Notes under the pieces: model-generated
The model's database searches: none
What the model saw: the letters and a program-made list of their open reading frames with translations, nothing else
Told to the model about the DNA's origin: nothing
Translations under genes and position numbers: made by a program
Assembly: GCA_947331495.1 (NCBI GenBank)
Contig: CAMZOI010000001.1
Coordinates: forward strand, 744,001 to 808,000
DNA length: 64,000 nt
DNA from: Erythrobacteraceae bacterium Alg239-R51
GTDB taxonomy: Bacteria > Pseudomonadota > Alphaproteobacteria > Sphingomonadales > Sphingomonadaceae
Direction of reading: 5' to 3'
Shown: positions 16,247-25,660 of the stretch, piece by piece
How the letters are laid out: every line of letters starts with the position of its first letter
Numbering within the stretch: the first letter of the stretch is position 1

Positions 16247-18117
16247 TCGTCTGCGGCAGGCTCCACCACACACAGTACCGCCTCGACCTGCACCTGCCCG
16301 CCTTCGCTGGCGGCAAGCTCGGTCACGGTCCCGTCGAAGGGCGCGGTGAGGGCGTGTTCCATCTTCATTGCCTCGAGTACCATGAGCCGCTGCCCTGCAG
16401 CGACCGCCTCGCCCTCGGCCACATCGACCGCGATGACCTTGCCCGGCATGGGAGCTAGGATAGCGCCGTCTCCTGCGGTAGCGGCACCGCTCCCACGACT
16501 TTCCAGAGCGAAGTCGAAACTCTGACCATCGGCAAACACGACTGCCCGGGCATCTTCGACAAAACCGGTTGCATGGGCGGCGTCGCTTTCGCCCGTCACG
16601 CTCAGCGTTCGGCTCTCGCCCTTGTGGGAGACTGTCACGGAAATGCGGGGATCGGCGTTCAACCGAAAACCGATTGCGGCCGTTGCCCCCTCGTCGATCT
16701 TATCGAGAACGGCGAAATCCGCCGCTGCCTGCCAGATGGCATCGTTCGGGGTGTCGTCGCCGATAAGCCTGTCGAGCTTGCGCTCGATGAAGCCGGTATC
16801 GAGTTTGGCTTCGACGAAATCGTCTTCGAGCAACGCACTGGCGAGGAAGAAGGCATTTGTCCTGACCGGCCAGACTTCGATGCTTTCGGCAATATCGGCC
16901 AGCGTCTCTATAGCTTCCTCGCGTGTGTCTTCCCAGACCACCAGCTTCGCCACCATCGGGTCGTAGTGAGGGGAGATCATGTCGCCTTCCGCAACGCCAG
17001 TCTCGATGCGTCCTTCGGAGCCCAGATCGAAATGCTCGAGCTTGCCGGTCGACGGAAGGAAACCACTCGCCGGATCCTCGGCATACAATCGCGCCTCGAT
17101 GGCATGGCCGTCAATGCTCAGCTCTTCCTGCTTCATCGGGATCGGCTCGCCGCTCGCCACGCGCAGTTGCCACTCCACCAGATCGACCCCGGTGATTTCC
17201 TCGGTCACCGGATGCTCGACCTGCAGGCGGGTGTTCATTTCCATGAAGAAGATGCGGTCGGCGCGCAGGCCTTCGCTGGCATCGGCGATGAATTCGATCG
17301 TGCCTGCGCCCTCGTAATCGACGGCCTTGGCGGCGCGCACGGCGGCGGCGCAGATTTCGGCGCGAGTGTCCTCGTCCATACCCGGGGCGGGCGCTTCCTC
17401 GATCACCTTCTGGTGGCGGCGCTGGAGCGAGCAGTCGCGCTCGAACAAGTGGACGACATTGCCATGGCTGTCGCCAAACACCTGCACCTCGATATGGCGG
17501 GGGCTGGTGATCCACTTTTCCAGCAGCACCTCGTCATTGGAGAAGCTGGCGCTTGCCTCGCGCCGACAGCTTTGCAGCAGTTCCTCGAAACTCGCGGCAT
17601 CGTCGACCTTGCGCATCCCCTTGCCGCCGCCGCCAGCGACCGCTTTGATCAGCACCGGATAGCCGATAGCATCGGCCTCCTTCTGCAATCGCTCGACCGA
17701 CTGGTCCGCGCCGAGATAGCCCGGCGTCACCGGCACCCCGGCGGCGATCATCCGCTCCTTGGCGGCGTCCTTCAGCCCCATAGCGCAGATACTCTCGGGC
17801 TTGGGCCCTACCCATATCAGGCCCGCGTCGATCACGGCCTGCGCGAAGTCGGCGTTCTCGGAGAGGAAACCGTAGCCGGGGTGGATCGCCTCCGCGCCGG
17901 TCTCCTTGGCCGCCGCGATGATCTTCTCACCGACGAGATAGCTTTCGGCAGCGGGCGAGGGGCCGATATGCACCGCCTCGTCCGCCTGCCGCACATGCAG
18001 CGCATTGGCGTCGGCATCGGAATAGACCGCCACGGTGGCGATACCCATATCGCGCGCGGTGCGGATGACGCGGCAGGCGATCTCGCCGCGATTGGCGATC
18101 AGGAGCTTCTGGATCAT
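16243..18117 (-). CDS. Acyl-CoA carboxylase, biotin carboxylase/BCCP (alpha) subunit
   Basis: A 624-aa subunit with an N-terminal biotin carboxylase (IANRGEIACRVIRTA; HPGYGFLSENA; ATP-grasp loop AGGGGKGMRKV; EMNTRLQVEHPVTE) and a C-terminal biotinyl domain carrying the lysine in LEAMKMEH about 40 residues from the end. A short linker domain lies between. Bicarbonate and ATP are used to carboxylate biotin, which the adjacent beta subunit then uses. The length, below the 660-670 of most propionyl-CoA carboxylases, suggests a reduced BT-type linker. The pair lies directly downstream of the carotenoid cluster, 36 nt from crtB's stop. Confidence 0.88.
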   Translation of the reverse strand: MIQKLLIANRGEIACRVIRTARDMGIATVAVYSDADANALHVRQADEAVHIGPSPAAESYLVGEKIIAAAKETGAEAIHPGYGFLSENADFAQAVIDAGLIWVGPKPESICAMGLKDAAKERMIAAGVPVTPGYLGADQSVERLQKEADAIGYPVLIKAVAGGGGKGMRKVDDAASFEELLQSCRREASASFSNDEVLLEKWITSPRHIEVQVFGDSHGNVVHLFERDCSLQRRHQKVIEEAPAPGMDEDTRAEICAAAVRAAKAVDYEGAGTIEFIADASEGLRADRIFFMEMNTRLQVEHPVTEEITGVDLVEWQLRVASGEPIPMKQEELSIDGHAIEARLYAEDPASGFLPSTGKLEHFDLGSEGRIETGVAEGDMISPHYDPMVAKLVVWEDTREEAIETLADIAESIEVWPVRTNAFFLASALLEDDFVEAKLDTGFIERKLDRLIGDDTPNDAIWQAAADFAVLDKIDEGATAAIGFRLNADPRISVTVSHKGESRTLSVTGESDAAHATGFVEDARAVVFADGQSFDFALESRGSGAATAGDGAILAPMPGKVIAVDVAEGEAVAAGQRLMVLEAMKMEHALTAPFDGTVTELAASEGGQVQVEAVLCVVEPAADE

Positions 18118-18153
18118 GCCAGCGCGCTAGCCGTAGCGTCGCCAGCGTTCAAG

Positions 18154-19140
18154 CTACCAGCCTGCGACAGGACGGAAATCATGGCGGCTCCACAGGATCG
18201 GCTCTGCGGGTCCGCTGGGCCTGTTCCACACCGCTTCGAAGAAGCTGGCGAAGATGTGCCATGCTTTCTCCGGGCCACTGACCCGGGTGCGGCTGTCCCA
18301 TGCCAATTGCCCACGCTGCAGCACCTTGCGACCGATCGCACCATAGATGCGCGCCGCCGCCAGCACCGCCCACCGTTGGCGGAACCGCAACCGCTTTGCG
18401 CCCAATTTTGCCGCCTCTTCGTGCTTTTCCATCAAGGCAATCATGCGCGGCATCAGGCTGGCGAGTTTGAACCTGTTTTCGGGCAGGGCGTGTTCGCCGG
18501 CCTCCCAGCCTTTCTCATCAAGCCAGGTCTTGGGAAGATAGCAGCGCCCGGCCTCCGCATCCTCGACAATATCGCGCGAAATGTTTGCAAGCTGGAAGGC
18601 CAGACCGAGATCGCACGCCCGGTCCAGCGTCTCGCCATCGTCTTCGGAAATGCCCATGATGCGTGCCATCATGATACCCACCGCGCCAGCGACGTGGTAG
18701 CAATAGCGCATCATGTCCGCTTCGGTTCTGGGCTGCCACCGGGTAGCGTCGAGCGCGAAGCCCCCGATTACATCGTTCGCCTGATCGAAAGTAAGCGCGC
18801 ATTCGGCGGCGACCAGGCCGAAAGCGTCGAAGGCTGGGTCGGCAGTCGGCTGTTCTTCGAGCGCGCGACGCGTGAGCACGCGAAGCGCCTGCACACGGTC
18901 TTCGGCGTTCTTTATGTCGCCTTGATCGCCCAGCGGACCGCCCTTGTCCTGATTGTCGGCGATATCGTCGCAGCGGCGACACCAGGCATAAAGCAGCCAG
19001 CTTCGCTCACGCGTTGGCCTGTCGAACAGCTTGGATGCGGCCGCGAAGCTGTGCGAACCCTCCTCGATCGAATCGAGCGCGCGCTCGACCAGGTTCGCCC
19101 GGTCGCGTCCGCCACCGGCTCGGGCGATCGTTGGGCGCAT
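18154..19140 (-). CDS. crtB: Phytoene synthase
   Basis: A 328-aa squalene/phytoene synthase condensing two geranylgeranyl diphosphates to phytoene. The first aspartate-rich motif CDDIAD is at residues 57-62, and the second, NISRDIVEDA followed by GRCYLP, is in the usual place; YAWCRRC precedes the first. A short non-conserved N-terminus (MRPTIARAGG) is present and a later start is possible. It is the last gene of the crtY-crtI-LOG-crtB set, 29 nt after the LOG gene. Membrane-associated at the cytosolic face, as known for the family. Confidence 0.93.
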   Translation of the reverse strand: MRPTIARAGGGRDRANLVERALDSIEEGSHSFAAASKLFDRPTRERSWLLYAWCRRCDDIADNQDKGGPLGDQGDIKNAEDRVQALRVLTRRALEEQPTADPAFDAFGLVAAECALTFDQANDVIGGFALDATRWQPRTEADMMRYCYHVAGAVGIMMARIMGISEDDGETLDRACDLGLAFQLANISRDIVEDAEAGRCYLPKTWLDEKGWEAGEHALPENRFKLASLMPRMIALMEKHEEAAKLGAKRLRFRQRWAVLAAARIYGAIGRKVLQRGQLAWDSRTRVSGPEKAWHIFASFFEAVWNRPSGPAEPILWSRHDFRPVAGW

Positions 19141-19169
19141 ATTGCTGGTGGTCAGGGGGCGGGGGCGAT

Positions 19170-19751
19170 TCAGAGGTCTTCGGCCTTCATCTTGAAGATC
19201 GGCATGTGCGGTTCGTAAGCTGACATTTTGTCCAGCAAGGCGCCCAACGTATCGGCGGCGAGAATTATCCCTTGATGGGCGGGGCGCACGAAACCGACAT
19301 CCGCCATGTGGCGGTTGAAGGCGATAAGATGGTCAAAAAAACCACAGGCATTGAGCAGGCCGACGGGCTTTTCATGATAGCCCAGCTGCGCCCAGCTGAC
19401 TGCTTCCCATAGTTCGTCCATCGTGCCGACGCCGCCGGGAAGAGTCACGAAACCGTCGCTGAGGTCGGTGAATTTCTGCTTGCGTTCGTGCATGCCGCCT
19501 ACCGTATGCAGTTCGGTGCAGTCGTGGTTGGCCACTTCCGAATTTGCGAGCGCATCGGGTATCACGCCGATCACCTCGCCCCCTTGGTCGAGCGCGCCGC
19601 GCGCGGTGGCTCCCATCAGGCCAAGCCTGCCGCCACCATAGACCACGCCGATGCCACGCTCGGCCAATCCCGCTCCGACATCGTAGGCAAGCTGGATATA
19701 GCGCGGATCCTCGGGCGAAGCCGAGCCGCAGTAAACAGCAAGACGCTTCAT
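19170..19751 (-). CDS. LOG-family cytokinin riboside 5'-monophosphate phosphoribohydrolase
   Basis: A 193-aa Rossmann-fold protein of the TIGR00730/LOG group, once misnamed lysine decarboxylase. The catalytic signature PGGVGTMDEL is at residues 105-114 and the upstream MHERKQ motif (R90, K91) at 88-92; YGGGRLGLMG binds the phosphate. Family members cleave nucleoside monophosphates such as AMP or isopentenyl-AMP to free base and ribose 5-phosphate. Its ATG overlaps the crtI stop by 4 nt and crtB follows, so it is embedded in the carotenoid operon. The metabolic reason for this position is unknown. Confidence 0.9.
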   Translation of the reverse strand: MKRLAVYCGSASPEDPRYIQLAYDVGAGLAERGIGVVYGGGRLGLMGATARGALDQGGEVIGVIPDALANSEVANHDCTELHTVGGMHERKQKFTDLSDGFVTLPGGVGTMDELWEAVSWAQLGYHEKPVGLLNACGFFDHLIAFNRHMADVGFVRPAHQGIILAADTLGALLDKMSAYEPHMPIFKMKAEDL

Positions 19752-21301
19752 GACCCGACCAGGTCCTCCACCATCAGGCCGGCGGTCGCTTTCGCGCTTC
19801 CGACCACGCCGGGAATGCCCGCGCCCGGATGCGTGCCGGCGCCCACGAGGTAGAAATTGCCGATCACGTCATCGCGGTTATGGCCGCGGAACCAGGCGCT
19901 CTGCGTCAGCACCGGCTCGAGGCTGAAGGCGCTCCCGACATGGGCGTTGAGATCGGCCGCGAAATCCTTGGGCGCGTAGTGGAACTTGGTCACGATACGA
20001 TCGTGGATATCGGGGATCAATCGTCGTTCGATCTCGTCGAGAATGCGTTTTTCCAGAACCGGCCCCATTTCGTCCCAATCGACCGCCAGCTTGCCAAGAT
20101 GCGCTACGGGAACCAGCGCGTAGAAGGTACTCATGCCCTCAGGCGCCATCGACGGGTCGGTGACGGTCGGGTGATGCAGGTAGATCGAGAAATCCTGCGG
20201 CAGGACGCCGTGGTCGTAAATATCCTCGAGCAGACCCTTGTAACGCGGACCGAACAGGATCGAATGGTGCGGAATTCCAGGCCAGGTGCCTTCAAGCCCG
20301 AAATGGACTACGAACAGGCTCGGCGAATAGCTCTTGCGGGCCAGCTTTTTCGCATAGTCGCCCCCGCGTTTCGAACCGCTCAGAAGATCCTTGTAGCTGT
20401 GCATGATATCGGCATTGCTGGCGACGGCATCGAACCGTTGCTTCCAGCCCGATTGCGTTTCGACCTCGCTCGCCCGGTTGCCGATCGTGTGAACCTGCCT
20501 GACCGGATCGGAAAGGCGCACTTGCCCGCCCAGCCGTTCGAAATGCGTCACCATGCCTGCGATGAGCCGGTTGGTGCCCCCTTTGGCGAACCATACCCCG
20601 CCATCGATCTCGAGCTTGTGAATCAGCGCGTAGATGCTGCTGGTCTTCATCGGATTGCCGCCGACCAGCAACGTATGAAAACTCAGCGCCTCGCGCAGTT
20701 TCTCGTTTTCGACATAGCTCGAAACCATCGAATAGACGCTGCGCCAGGCCTGCTGTTTGGCCAGTGCAGGGGCCGCCTTGAGCATCGACTTGAAATCGAG
20801 AAAAGGGACATGGCCCAGCTTGACATAGCCTTCCTCGTACACCGCCTCGGCATATTCGAGAAAACGCTGATAACCGGCCACGTCGGCGGGGTTCAGCGCG
20901 GCAATTTCGCGATAAAGCTGTTCTTCGTCGTTCGAATAGTCGAAGTTCGTGCCGTCGGGCCAGTTGAGCCGATAGAACGGCATGACCGGCACCAGATCGA
21001 CATCTTCGGACAGATCGTGACCGGACAGCGCCCATAACTCTTTCAGGCAGTCGGGATCGGTGATGACGGTGGGCCCGGCATCGAAGGTGAACCCATCGCG
21101 TTCCCAGTGGTATCCACGCCCGCCCGGCTTGTCCCGCCCCTCTATGACGGTGGTCGAAACACCCGCCGATTGCAGCCGTATCGCCAAGGCCAGGCCGCCG
21201 AAACCGGCCCCTATCACGCAGGCGGTCTTGCCGGTCGGTTCGATCCCGGAAGCTCCTTCAGCGCCCGCGGCCGGGGCGAAGTCTGTCGTTTCAACATTCA
21301 T
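19748..21301 (-). CDS. crtI: Phytoene desaturase
   Basis: A 517-aa FAD enzyme that introduces four double bases' worth of desaturation into phytoene to give lycopene. The dinucleotide fold VIGAGFGGLALAIRL is followed by GGRGYHWERDGFTFDAGPTVI, and the C-terminal signature LVGAGTHPGAGIPGV is complete. The ATG at 21301 (MNVETT) is chosen: an earlier in-frame start would lie deeper inside crtY, whereas this one overlaps the crtY end by only 11 nt. The N-terminal 25 residues before the Rossmann fold are non-conserved (EGASGIEPTGK). Downstream the LOG gene overlaps by 4 nt. Confidence 0.95.
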   Translation of the reverse strand: MNVETTDFAPAAGAEGASGIEPTGKTACVIGAGFGGLALAIRLQSAGVSTTVIEGRDKPGGRGYHWERDGFTFDAGPTVITDPDCLKELWALSGHDLSEDVDLVPVMPFYRLNWPDGTNFDYSNDEEQLYREIAALNPADVAGYQRFLEYAEAVYEEGYVKLGHVPFLDFKSMLKAAPALAKQQAWRSVYSMVSSYVENEKLREALSFHTLLVGGNPMKTSSIYALIHKLEIDGGVWFAKGGTNRLIAGMVTHFERLGGQVRLSDPVRQVHTIGNRASEVETQSGWKQRFDAVASNADIMHSYKDLLSGSKRGGDYAKKLARKSYSPSLFVVHFGLEGTWPGIPHHSILFGPRYKGLLEDIYDHGVLPQDFSIYLHHPTVTDPSMAPEGMSTFYALVPVAHLGKLAVDWDEMGPVLEKRILDEIERRLIPDIHDRIVTKFHYAPKDFAADLNAHVGSAFSLEPVLTQSAWFRGHNRDDVIGNFYLVGAGTHPGAGIPGVVGSAKATAGLMVEDLVGS

Positions 21302-22490
21302 CGCGCACCTCATGGACCAGCGGACGCCCCTTGCCAAGCAGGGCGCGCATGGCAGAGGTCACGGGAACCGGCGGTTTGCCCGACAGGATACGAATTTTGT
21401 CGGTCGGCGAACTGCGCGCGGCGTAGAAGCGCTCGATCAGCGGTTCGCCAAGGCGATAAAAGCGCTGGAATATCCGATAGCGCTCCTCCGGCTCCGCTGC
21501 TTCGAACAGCATCTTGCCCAGCATCCGGTAAAAGCGTGTCTTGCGCCAGTGGTCCTTCGCACGCTGTTCGACGAATTCAGCCAGCCCAGACGCGGACAGG
21601 GTGGCGGCTTCGGCGATTGCGAGAGCGTTCTCAACCGCGATCGGCATGGTGTAACTCGTCAGGGGGTGGACGAACCCGCCTCGTGCGCCGGCCAAAGCAA
21701 CCCCGTCGGTCGCCAGCGAAGCACGGTAGGTGTCGAAATCGCCCCCGGTCACCACGGGAAGGATACCGGTTTCCTCGTGCAGACACTCGGCCTTCCAATC
21801 TTGTTCGAAGCAATAGGAGGCGATCCGGTCTCGCAGGATTTCGGCGTCGAGCGAGGGTCTGTCGGCGTAATAGGTATCCTCGACGAAGATTTCGTGCCGA
21901 CCCAAAGGCAAGAGATAGACAAACCGATAGGCGCCATGCTGCGCGACCGTCGCGTCCATGATAACGGGGCGATCGATACCGTGCGGTTCGCTCGTTCGCA
22001 GATGCCGTCCGAGAAACAATTGCCACCCGCCGGTCAGGTGCTCGCTCGGTCCGGCATCGCGGCAATCTATCACCGCTCGCGCCGTTATGCCGCTTCCGCT
22101 TTCGAAACCGACCGCGCTGGCCGAGATGCTGGACGCCCGGCATCCGGCGTAGATCGCCTGCTGTGGCAACCGCTGGCGCAGTGCGGCGTCGAAATCGCGG
22201 CTGTCGAGCGAACGATAGCCTGCGTGAAGCTTGCGTCGATAGGCCGGAAAGCGGACTTCGTTGTCCGGCCAGACAGCCTTTGCGAAAACGCTCAATAACG
22301 CAGTCCCCGCCGGCGAAAGGTCGTTCTCGAACCAGCTCCACCGGTGATTGCCACCGAAACTGTCACCCGCCTCGACAAGCGCCAGCGACAGCCGGGGATG
22401 GGCGCGGTGGATAGCGAGCGCCATCAATCCCCCGGCCAGGCCCCCGCCGACGATGGCTATGTCAACTTTGCGCGCTTGCATCGCTGCCAA
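21291..22490 (-). CDS. crtY: Lycopene beta-cyclase
   Basis: A 399-aa flavoprotein that closes both ends of lycopene to form beta-carotene. The N-terminal IVGGGLAGGLMALAI dinucleotide motif, the GGNHRWSWFENDL stretch and the mid-protein GARGGFVHPLTSYTMP motif of CrtY-type cyclases are present. It is the first gene of the set, divergent from the MipA-like gene with a 95-nt gap. ATG codons at 22490 and 22481 (MAAMQAR) are both possible. No crtE or crtZ is adjacent, so geranylgeranyl diphosphate supply and hydroxylation are encoded elsewhere. Confidence 0.93.
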   Translation of the reverse strand: MAAMQARKVDIAIVGGGLAGGLMALAIHRAHPRLSLALVEAGDSFGGNHRWSWFENDLSPAGTALLSVFAKAVWPDNEVRFPAYRRKLHAGYRSLDSRDFDAALRQRLPQQAIYAGCRASSISASAVGFESGSGITARAVIDCRDAGPSEHLTGGWQLFLGRHLRTSEPHGIDRPVIMDATVAQHGAYRFVYLLPLGRHEIFVEDTYYADRPSLDAEILRDRIASYCFEQDWKAECLHEETGILPVVTGGDFDTYRASLATDGVALAGARGGFVHPLTSYTMPIAVENALAIAEAATLSASGLAEFVEQRAKDHWRKTRFYRMLGKMLFEAAEPEERYRIFQRFYRLGEPLIERFYAARSSPTDKIRILSGKPPVPVTSAMRALLGKGRPLVHEVRDEC

Positions 22491-22585
22491 GTCTAGAGGC
22501 GAACCGAGGGCGCGGCAATGGACGGGCGGAACGCGGGTGCCGGTAAGGCGTTAGCGATTACAGACGAAGTGAGGGATTCCGACCA

Positions 22586-23479
22586 ATGAAACTTGCCGCC
22601 ACCTGCGCCGCCGCGACCATGCTTGCCGCGTCCGTTCCCGCCAACGCACAGGATCAGGGCGAACCGAGCGTCACCACGGAACTCCCAGAAGACTTGAGTC
22701 TTGAAGGCACCGTGTTCGATGGCGATTTCCTAAGCGTCGGGGTCGGTGTAGCCTATGGTGCGAGCTATTCGGGCTCGGACGATTATACCACTTTTGTCCT
22801 GCCAATCGTGCAAGGCTCGCTTGGCGGTGTGGACATCAATCCGCGTCCGGCCGGGCTGGCCCTAGATTTCATCCCCGATACCGAAGGCCAATTGGCGTTT
22901 TCGGCGGGGCCTGTCATCCGGTTGAACCGGGACCGCGTCGATGCCGACGATATCGAGGATCCGGTCGTGGCGGCTTATGGCGAACTCGATACCGCAATCG
23001 AGATCGGGCCAAGCGTGGGGGTATCGCTCCCCGGCGTCCTTAACCCATATGACAGTCTCTCGTTCAACGTCGATGCCGCCTGGGACGTAGCCGGCGCGCA
23101 TGACGGAATGACGATCAATCCTAGCGTGACCTATTTCACGCCGCTCAGCCGGGGCATCGCCGCGTCGCTATCGTTCAGCGCAAACCATATCGACGATGAT
23201 TACGCCGATTATTACTATTCCGTCCCGGCGATCAACACGCTGCTCACCGATGCCGATGTCCTGCCCGGCTTCGAGGCGGATGGCGGGTTCGAGAGCGTCG
23301 GCGTCAACGTGCTGCTGGGCGTTGATCTCAATGGCGATGTGACCGATGGCGGTCTGGCCCTGGTCGGTCTCGGCGGCTATTCGCGCTTGCTGAACGATGC
23401 CAAGCGATCGCCCTTCACCAGTATCCGGGGCGATGCGGACCAGTGGTTCGCAGCGATCGGGATAGGCTACACCTTCTGA
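22586..23479 (+). CDS. MipA/OmpV-family outer membrane protein
   Basis: A 297-aa protein with a cleavable signal (MKLAATCAAATMLAASVPANA, cut after ANA-Q). The mature part is beta-rich: alternating hydrophobic strands, the SVGVGVAYGASYSGSDDY opening, and an aromatic C-terminal residue in IGIGYTF typical of outer-membrane barrels. Together these fit MipA/OmpV, which in other bacteria act as scaffolds or porins; no specific role can be inferred here. A strong bidirectional hairpin follows the stop codon. Confidence 0.82.
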   Translation: MKLAATCAAATMLAASVPANAQDQGEPSVTTELPEDLSLEGTVFDGDFLSVGVGVAYGASYSGSDDYTTFVLPIVQGSLGGVDINPRPAGLALDFIPDTEGQLAFSAGPVIRLNRDRVDADDIEDPVVAAYGELDTAIEIGPSVGVSLPGVLNPYDSLSFNVDAAWDVAGAHDGMTINPSVTYFTPLSRGIAASLSFSANHIDDDYADYYYSVPAINTLLTDADVLPGFEADGGFESVGVNVLLGVDLNGDVTDGGLALVGLGGYSRLLNDAKRSPFTSIRGDADQWFAAIGIGYTF

Positions 23480-23500
23480 TCTACCGAACGGCCAAAGTGC

Positions 23501-23524
23501 AAGGGCGGCCGTGGAGCCGCCCTT
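23501..23524. terminator. Bidirectional terminator between mipA-like and S9 peptidase genes
   Basis: AAGGGCGGC and GCCGCCCTT form a perfect 9-bp stem with a 6-nt loop, flanked by T-rich sequence on the plus-strand exit (TTTTCG). It lies 21 nt after one stop codon and 6 nt after the opposing one. Confidence 0.85.
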
Positions 23525-23530
23525 TTCGTA

Positions 23531-25588
23531 TCAGTCCTCTTCCTGTTCCACACCCGTGGTGCCTTCGGGCAGGTCGGGGCGGGCATCTGGCAAGGGCGCG
23601 TCGCGATTGCCGGTCTTCAGATAGGTGTCGAACCAGCGCATCATGCGCAGATTGTAGTCGTAGCGAGCGGCAGCTTTCTGATTGCCGTGACCCTCGCCCG
23701 GATACAGCACCAGCCGGACGGGCACGTCCGGTTTTCTGACCTTCATCGAACGGTAAAGCTCAAAGCTCTGACTGGGGGCGACGCGCGGATCCTCGGCTCC
23801 ATGCATGATCAACAGCGGGGTGTTGGCCTTGTCCACGTGGTAGATCGGGCTGACCTCGAGCATCTTCTGCCAGTCGTCCCACGGCCATGCCTGACTGTGA
23901 ACATTGTACATCTCATACGGAATGTCGGTCGTGCCAAACTTGCTGATCTGGTTGGAGATCCCGACGAACATGACGCCCGCCACGAATTCGTCGCTCAACG
24001 CGGTCGATGACCATGCCGTGGCGTAGCCGCCATAGGAACCGCCGGTCACGCCGACCCGCTCGGGATCGGCAATTCCCGCCTCGACCAGCGCGCGCTTGGC
24101 ATCGACAAGATCGGTGAATTCGGGATCGGTATAATTTCCGGTATGCTGCTTCGAGAAAGCGGTGCCGTATCCTGTCGATCCGCGATAATTCGGCAGGAAG
24201 ACGGCATAACCCTGGCCCGCCGCGACCTGGCCGGGGCTGCTGTAACCGGTGACCCAGCCATTCGATTCGTGCGCTTCGGGCCCGCCGTGAACGTCGAGGA
24301 TCAGGGGCGCGCCACCGCGTGGCGCACCGCCGAGTGGCTCGACCAGGACGCCTTCGACCTGCTGGCCATCGCGGGCCGTATAGGTCACGGTGCGCTGCTC
24401 GCCGAAATCGATTTCTGCGAGCCACGGATTGTGCGTGGTCCAGCGTTCGAAACGCCCGTTCGACCACGTGTACAATTCGGTTGGATGACGCGCCGAATGC
24501 GCTTCGAGCGCAAGTGTATTCCCGCCAGCCTCGATATTGGCGAGGATCAGATTCCCGCCGGCGTGCTCCTCGGCCACCGAACCATCTGGATTGTAAATCC
24601 GCAGAGCGCTTTCCGCGCCCTTGTGGATCACGGCGGCGAGGCGACCGTCGGCCAGCCATTCGGCATCCACCGCTGCTTCCGGCTCGCCCTGGTTTAGCGC
24701 GCGATACTCTCCGCTCGAGACATCGACCAGATGCAAGGTCGTCGCCGCCGGATCGTTCACGTCCACGCCTGCGATCATCGATAATTGCCGGCCGTCAGGG
24801 GATACTTCGATATCGTCCAGCTTGCCGGGCGTCGCGATCGTCCGCACCACTTCACCGCTCGTCAGGTCGAGGACATAGGCACGTTTCTTGGTATAGGCAT
24901 CGTCGACCAGCGGCGTGGGGGCACTTTCGATCACCGCCATCTGTCCACCCGGGGCGACCTTGAAGGCGCTGACATAGGCAGGGATGGTCACCTCGACCGG
25001 CGCTTCGTCGATCTCTTCGCCGATACGGGCGGAGAACAGGCGATTGAGCTGCGGTTCTTCCTCGTAGACGATGGCATCGAAACCCGCTTCGGCTTCGTCT
25101 TCGCGCGCTTCGTCGGCTGTGGCGGAAGCCAGCATCCAGATGCGCGACCCGTCCGGCGCCCAGGCGTGGGTGCGGACATCGGCGTCCTCTATGGCGGCGA
25201 GCTTGCGCTGAGCTCCCCCGTCGACCGGGATCCCCCAAACCGCGCGATCGTCTTCCTCATCCCCCCAGACGAAGCTGATCATTCGTCCGTCGGGGGAAAA
25301 GTCCACATCCGACACGCTGATATCCTCGGGCAGGAATTCGCGCGTGTTCATCGGCCCGTAGGCCATGTTCAACTGCTGCTGAGTGCTGGCATTGTCCTCG
25401 CCATCGGTGATGTCGGGAAGACTGGCGGTGGTATAGGCGATGCGGCTTCCGTCGGGCGAAACCGCGACCGTTCCAACGCTTTCCAGTTTCGCGACATCCT
25501 CAGGTGTCATCGGCCGGGCGTGGGCCTGGGCGGTCAGCGATGCGGTGGCTAGAAGTGTGGCAGTGGCAAGCGCGCGGCGAAGGGTCAT
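23531..25588 (-). CDS. Secreted S9 family peptidase (prolyl oligopeptidase type)
   Basis: A 685-aa periplasmic serine peptidase. A signal peptide (MTLRRALATATLLATASLTAQAHA) precedes a beta-propeller made of PD40-like repeats (VSPDGSRIAYT, FSPDGRMISFV, VSPDGRQLSM) and a C-terminal alpha/beta-hydrolase with GGSYGG (nucleophile Ser), MHGAEDPRV (Asp) and YPGEGHGNQ (His). Family enzymes act as acylaminoacyl- or dipeptidyl-peptidases on short peptides. It lies downstream of the unrecognised 273-aa gene on the same strand (72-nt gap) and probably shares its transcription. Confidence 0.92.
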   Translation of the reverse strand: MTLRRALATATLLATASLTAQAHARPMTPEDVAKLESVGTVAVSPDGSRIAYTTASLPDITDGEDNASTQQQLNMAYGPMNTREFLPEDISVSDVDFSPDGRMISFVWGDEEDDRAVWGIPVDGGAQRKLAAIEDADVRTHAWAPDGSRIWMLASATADEAREDEAEAGFDAIVYEEEPQLNRLFSARIGEEIDEAPVEVTIPAYVSAFKVAPGGQMAVIESAPTPLVDDAYTKKRAYVLDLTSGEVVRTIATPGKLDDIEVSPDGRQLSMIAGVDVNDPAATTLHLVDVSSGEYRALNQGEPEAAVDAEWLADGRLAAVIHKGAESALRIYNPDGSVAEEHAGGNLILANIEAGGNTLALEAHSARHPTELYTWSNGRFERWTTHNPWLAEIDFGEQRTVTYTARDGQQVEGVLVEPLGGAPRGGAPLILDVHGGPEAHESNGWVTGYSSPGQVAAGQGYAVFLPNYRGSTGYGTAFSKQHTGNYTDPEFTDLVDAKRALVEAGIADPERVGVTGGSYGGYATAWSSTALSDEFVAGVMFVGISNQISKFGTTDIPYEMYNVHSQAWPWDDWQKMLEVSPIYHVDKANTPLLIMHGAEDPRVAPSQSFELYRSMKVRKPDVPVRLVLYPGEGHGNQKAAARYDYNLRMMRWFDTYLKTGNRDAPLPDARPDLPEGTTGVEQEED

Positions 25589-25660
25589 GGGCGATCCTCT
25601 CTCATCTGAAACTATCTGCTATTCCGATAGCAAGCCGAACGATTTCGACAACCTCTTGAT

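Noticed and set aside
16573..19218. 881-aa open frame on the plus strand opposite the biotin carboxylase and crtB
   Set aside because: Very long, but antisense to two well-defined enzymes and spanning both; typical of high-GC antisense frames.
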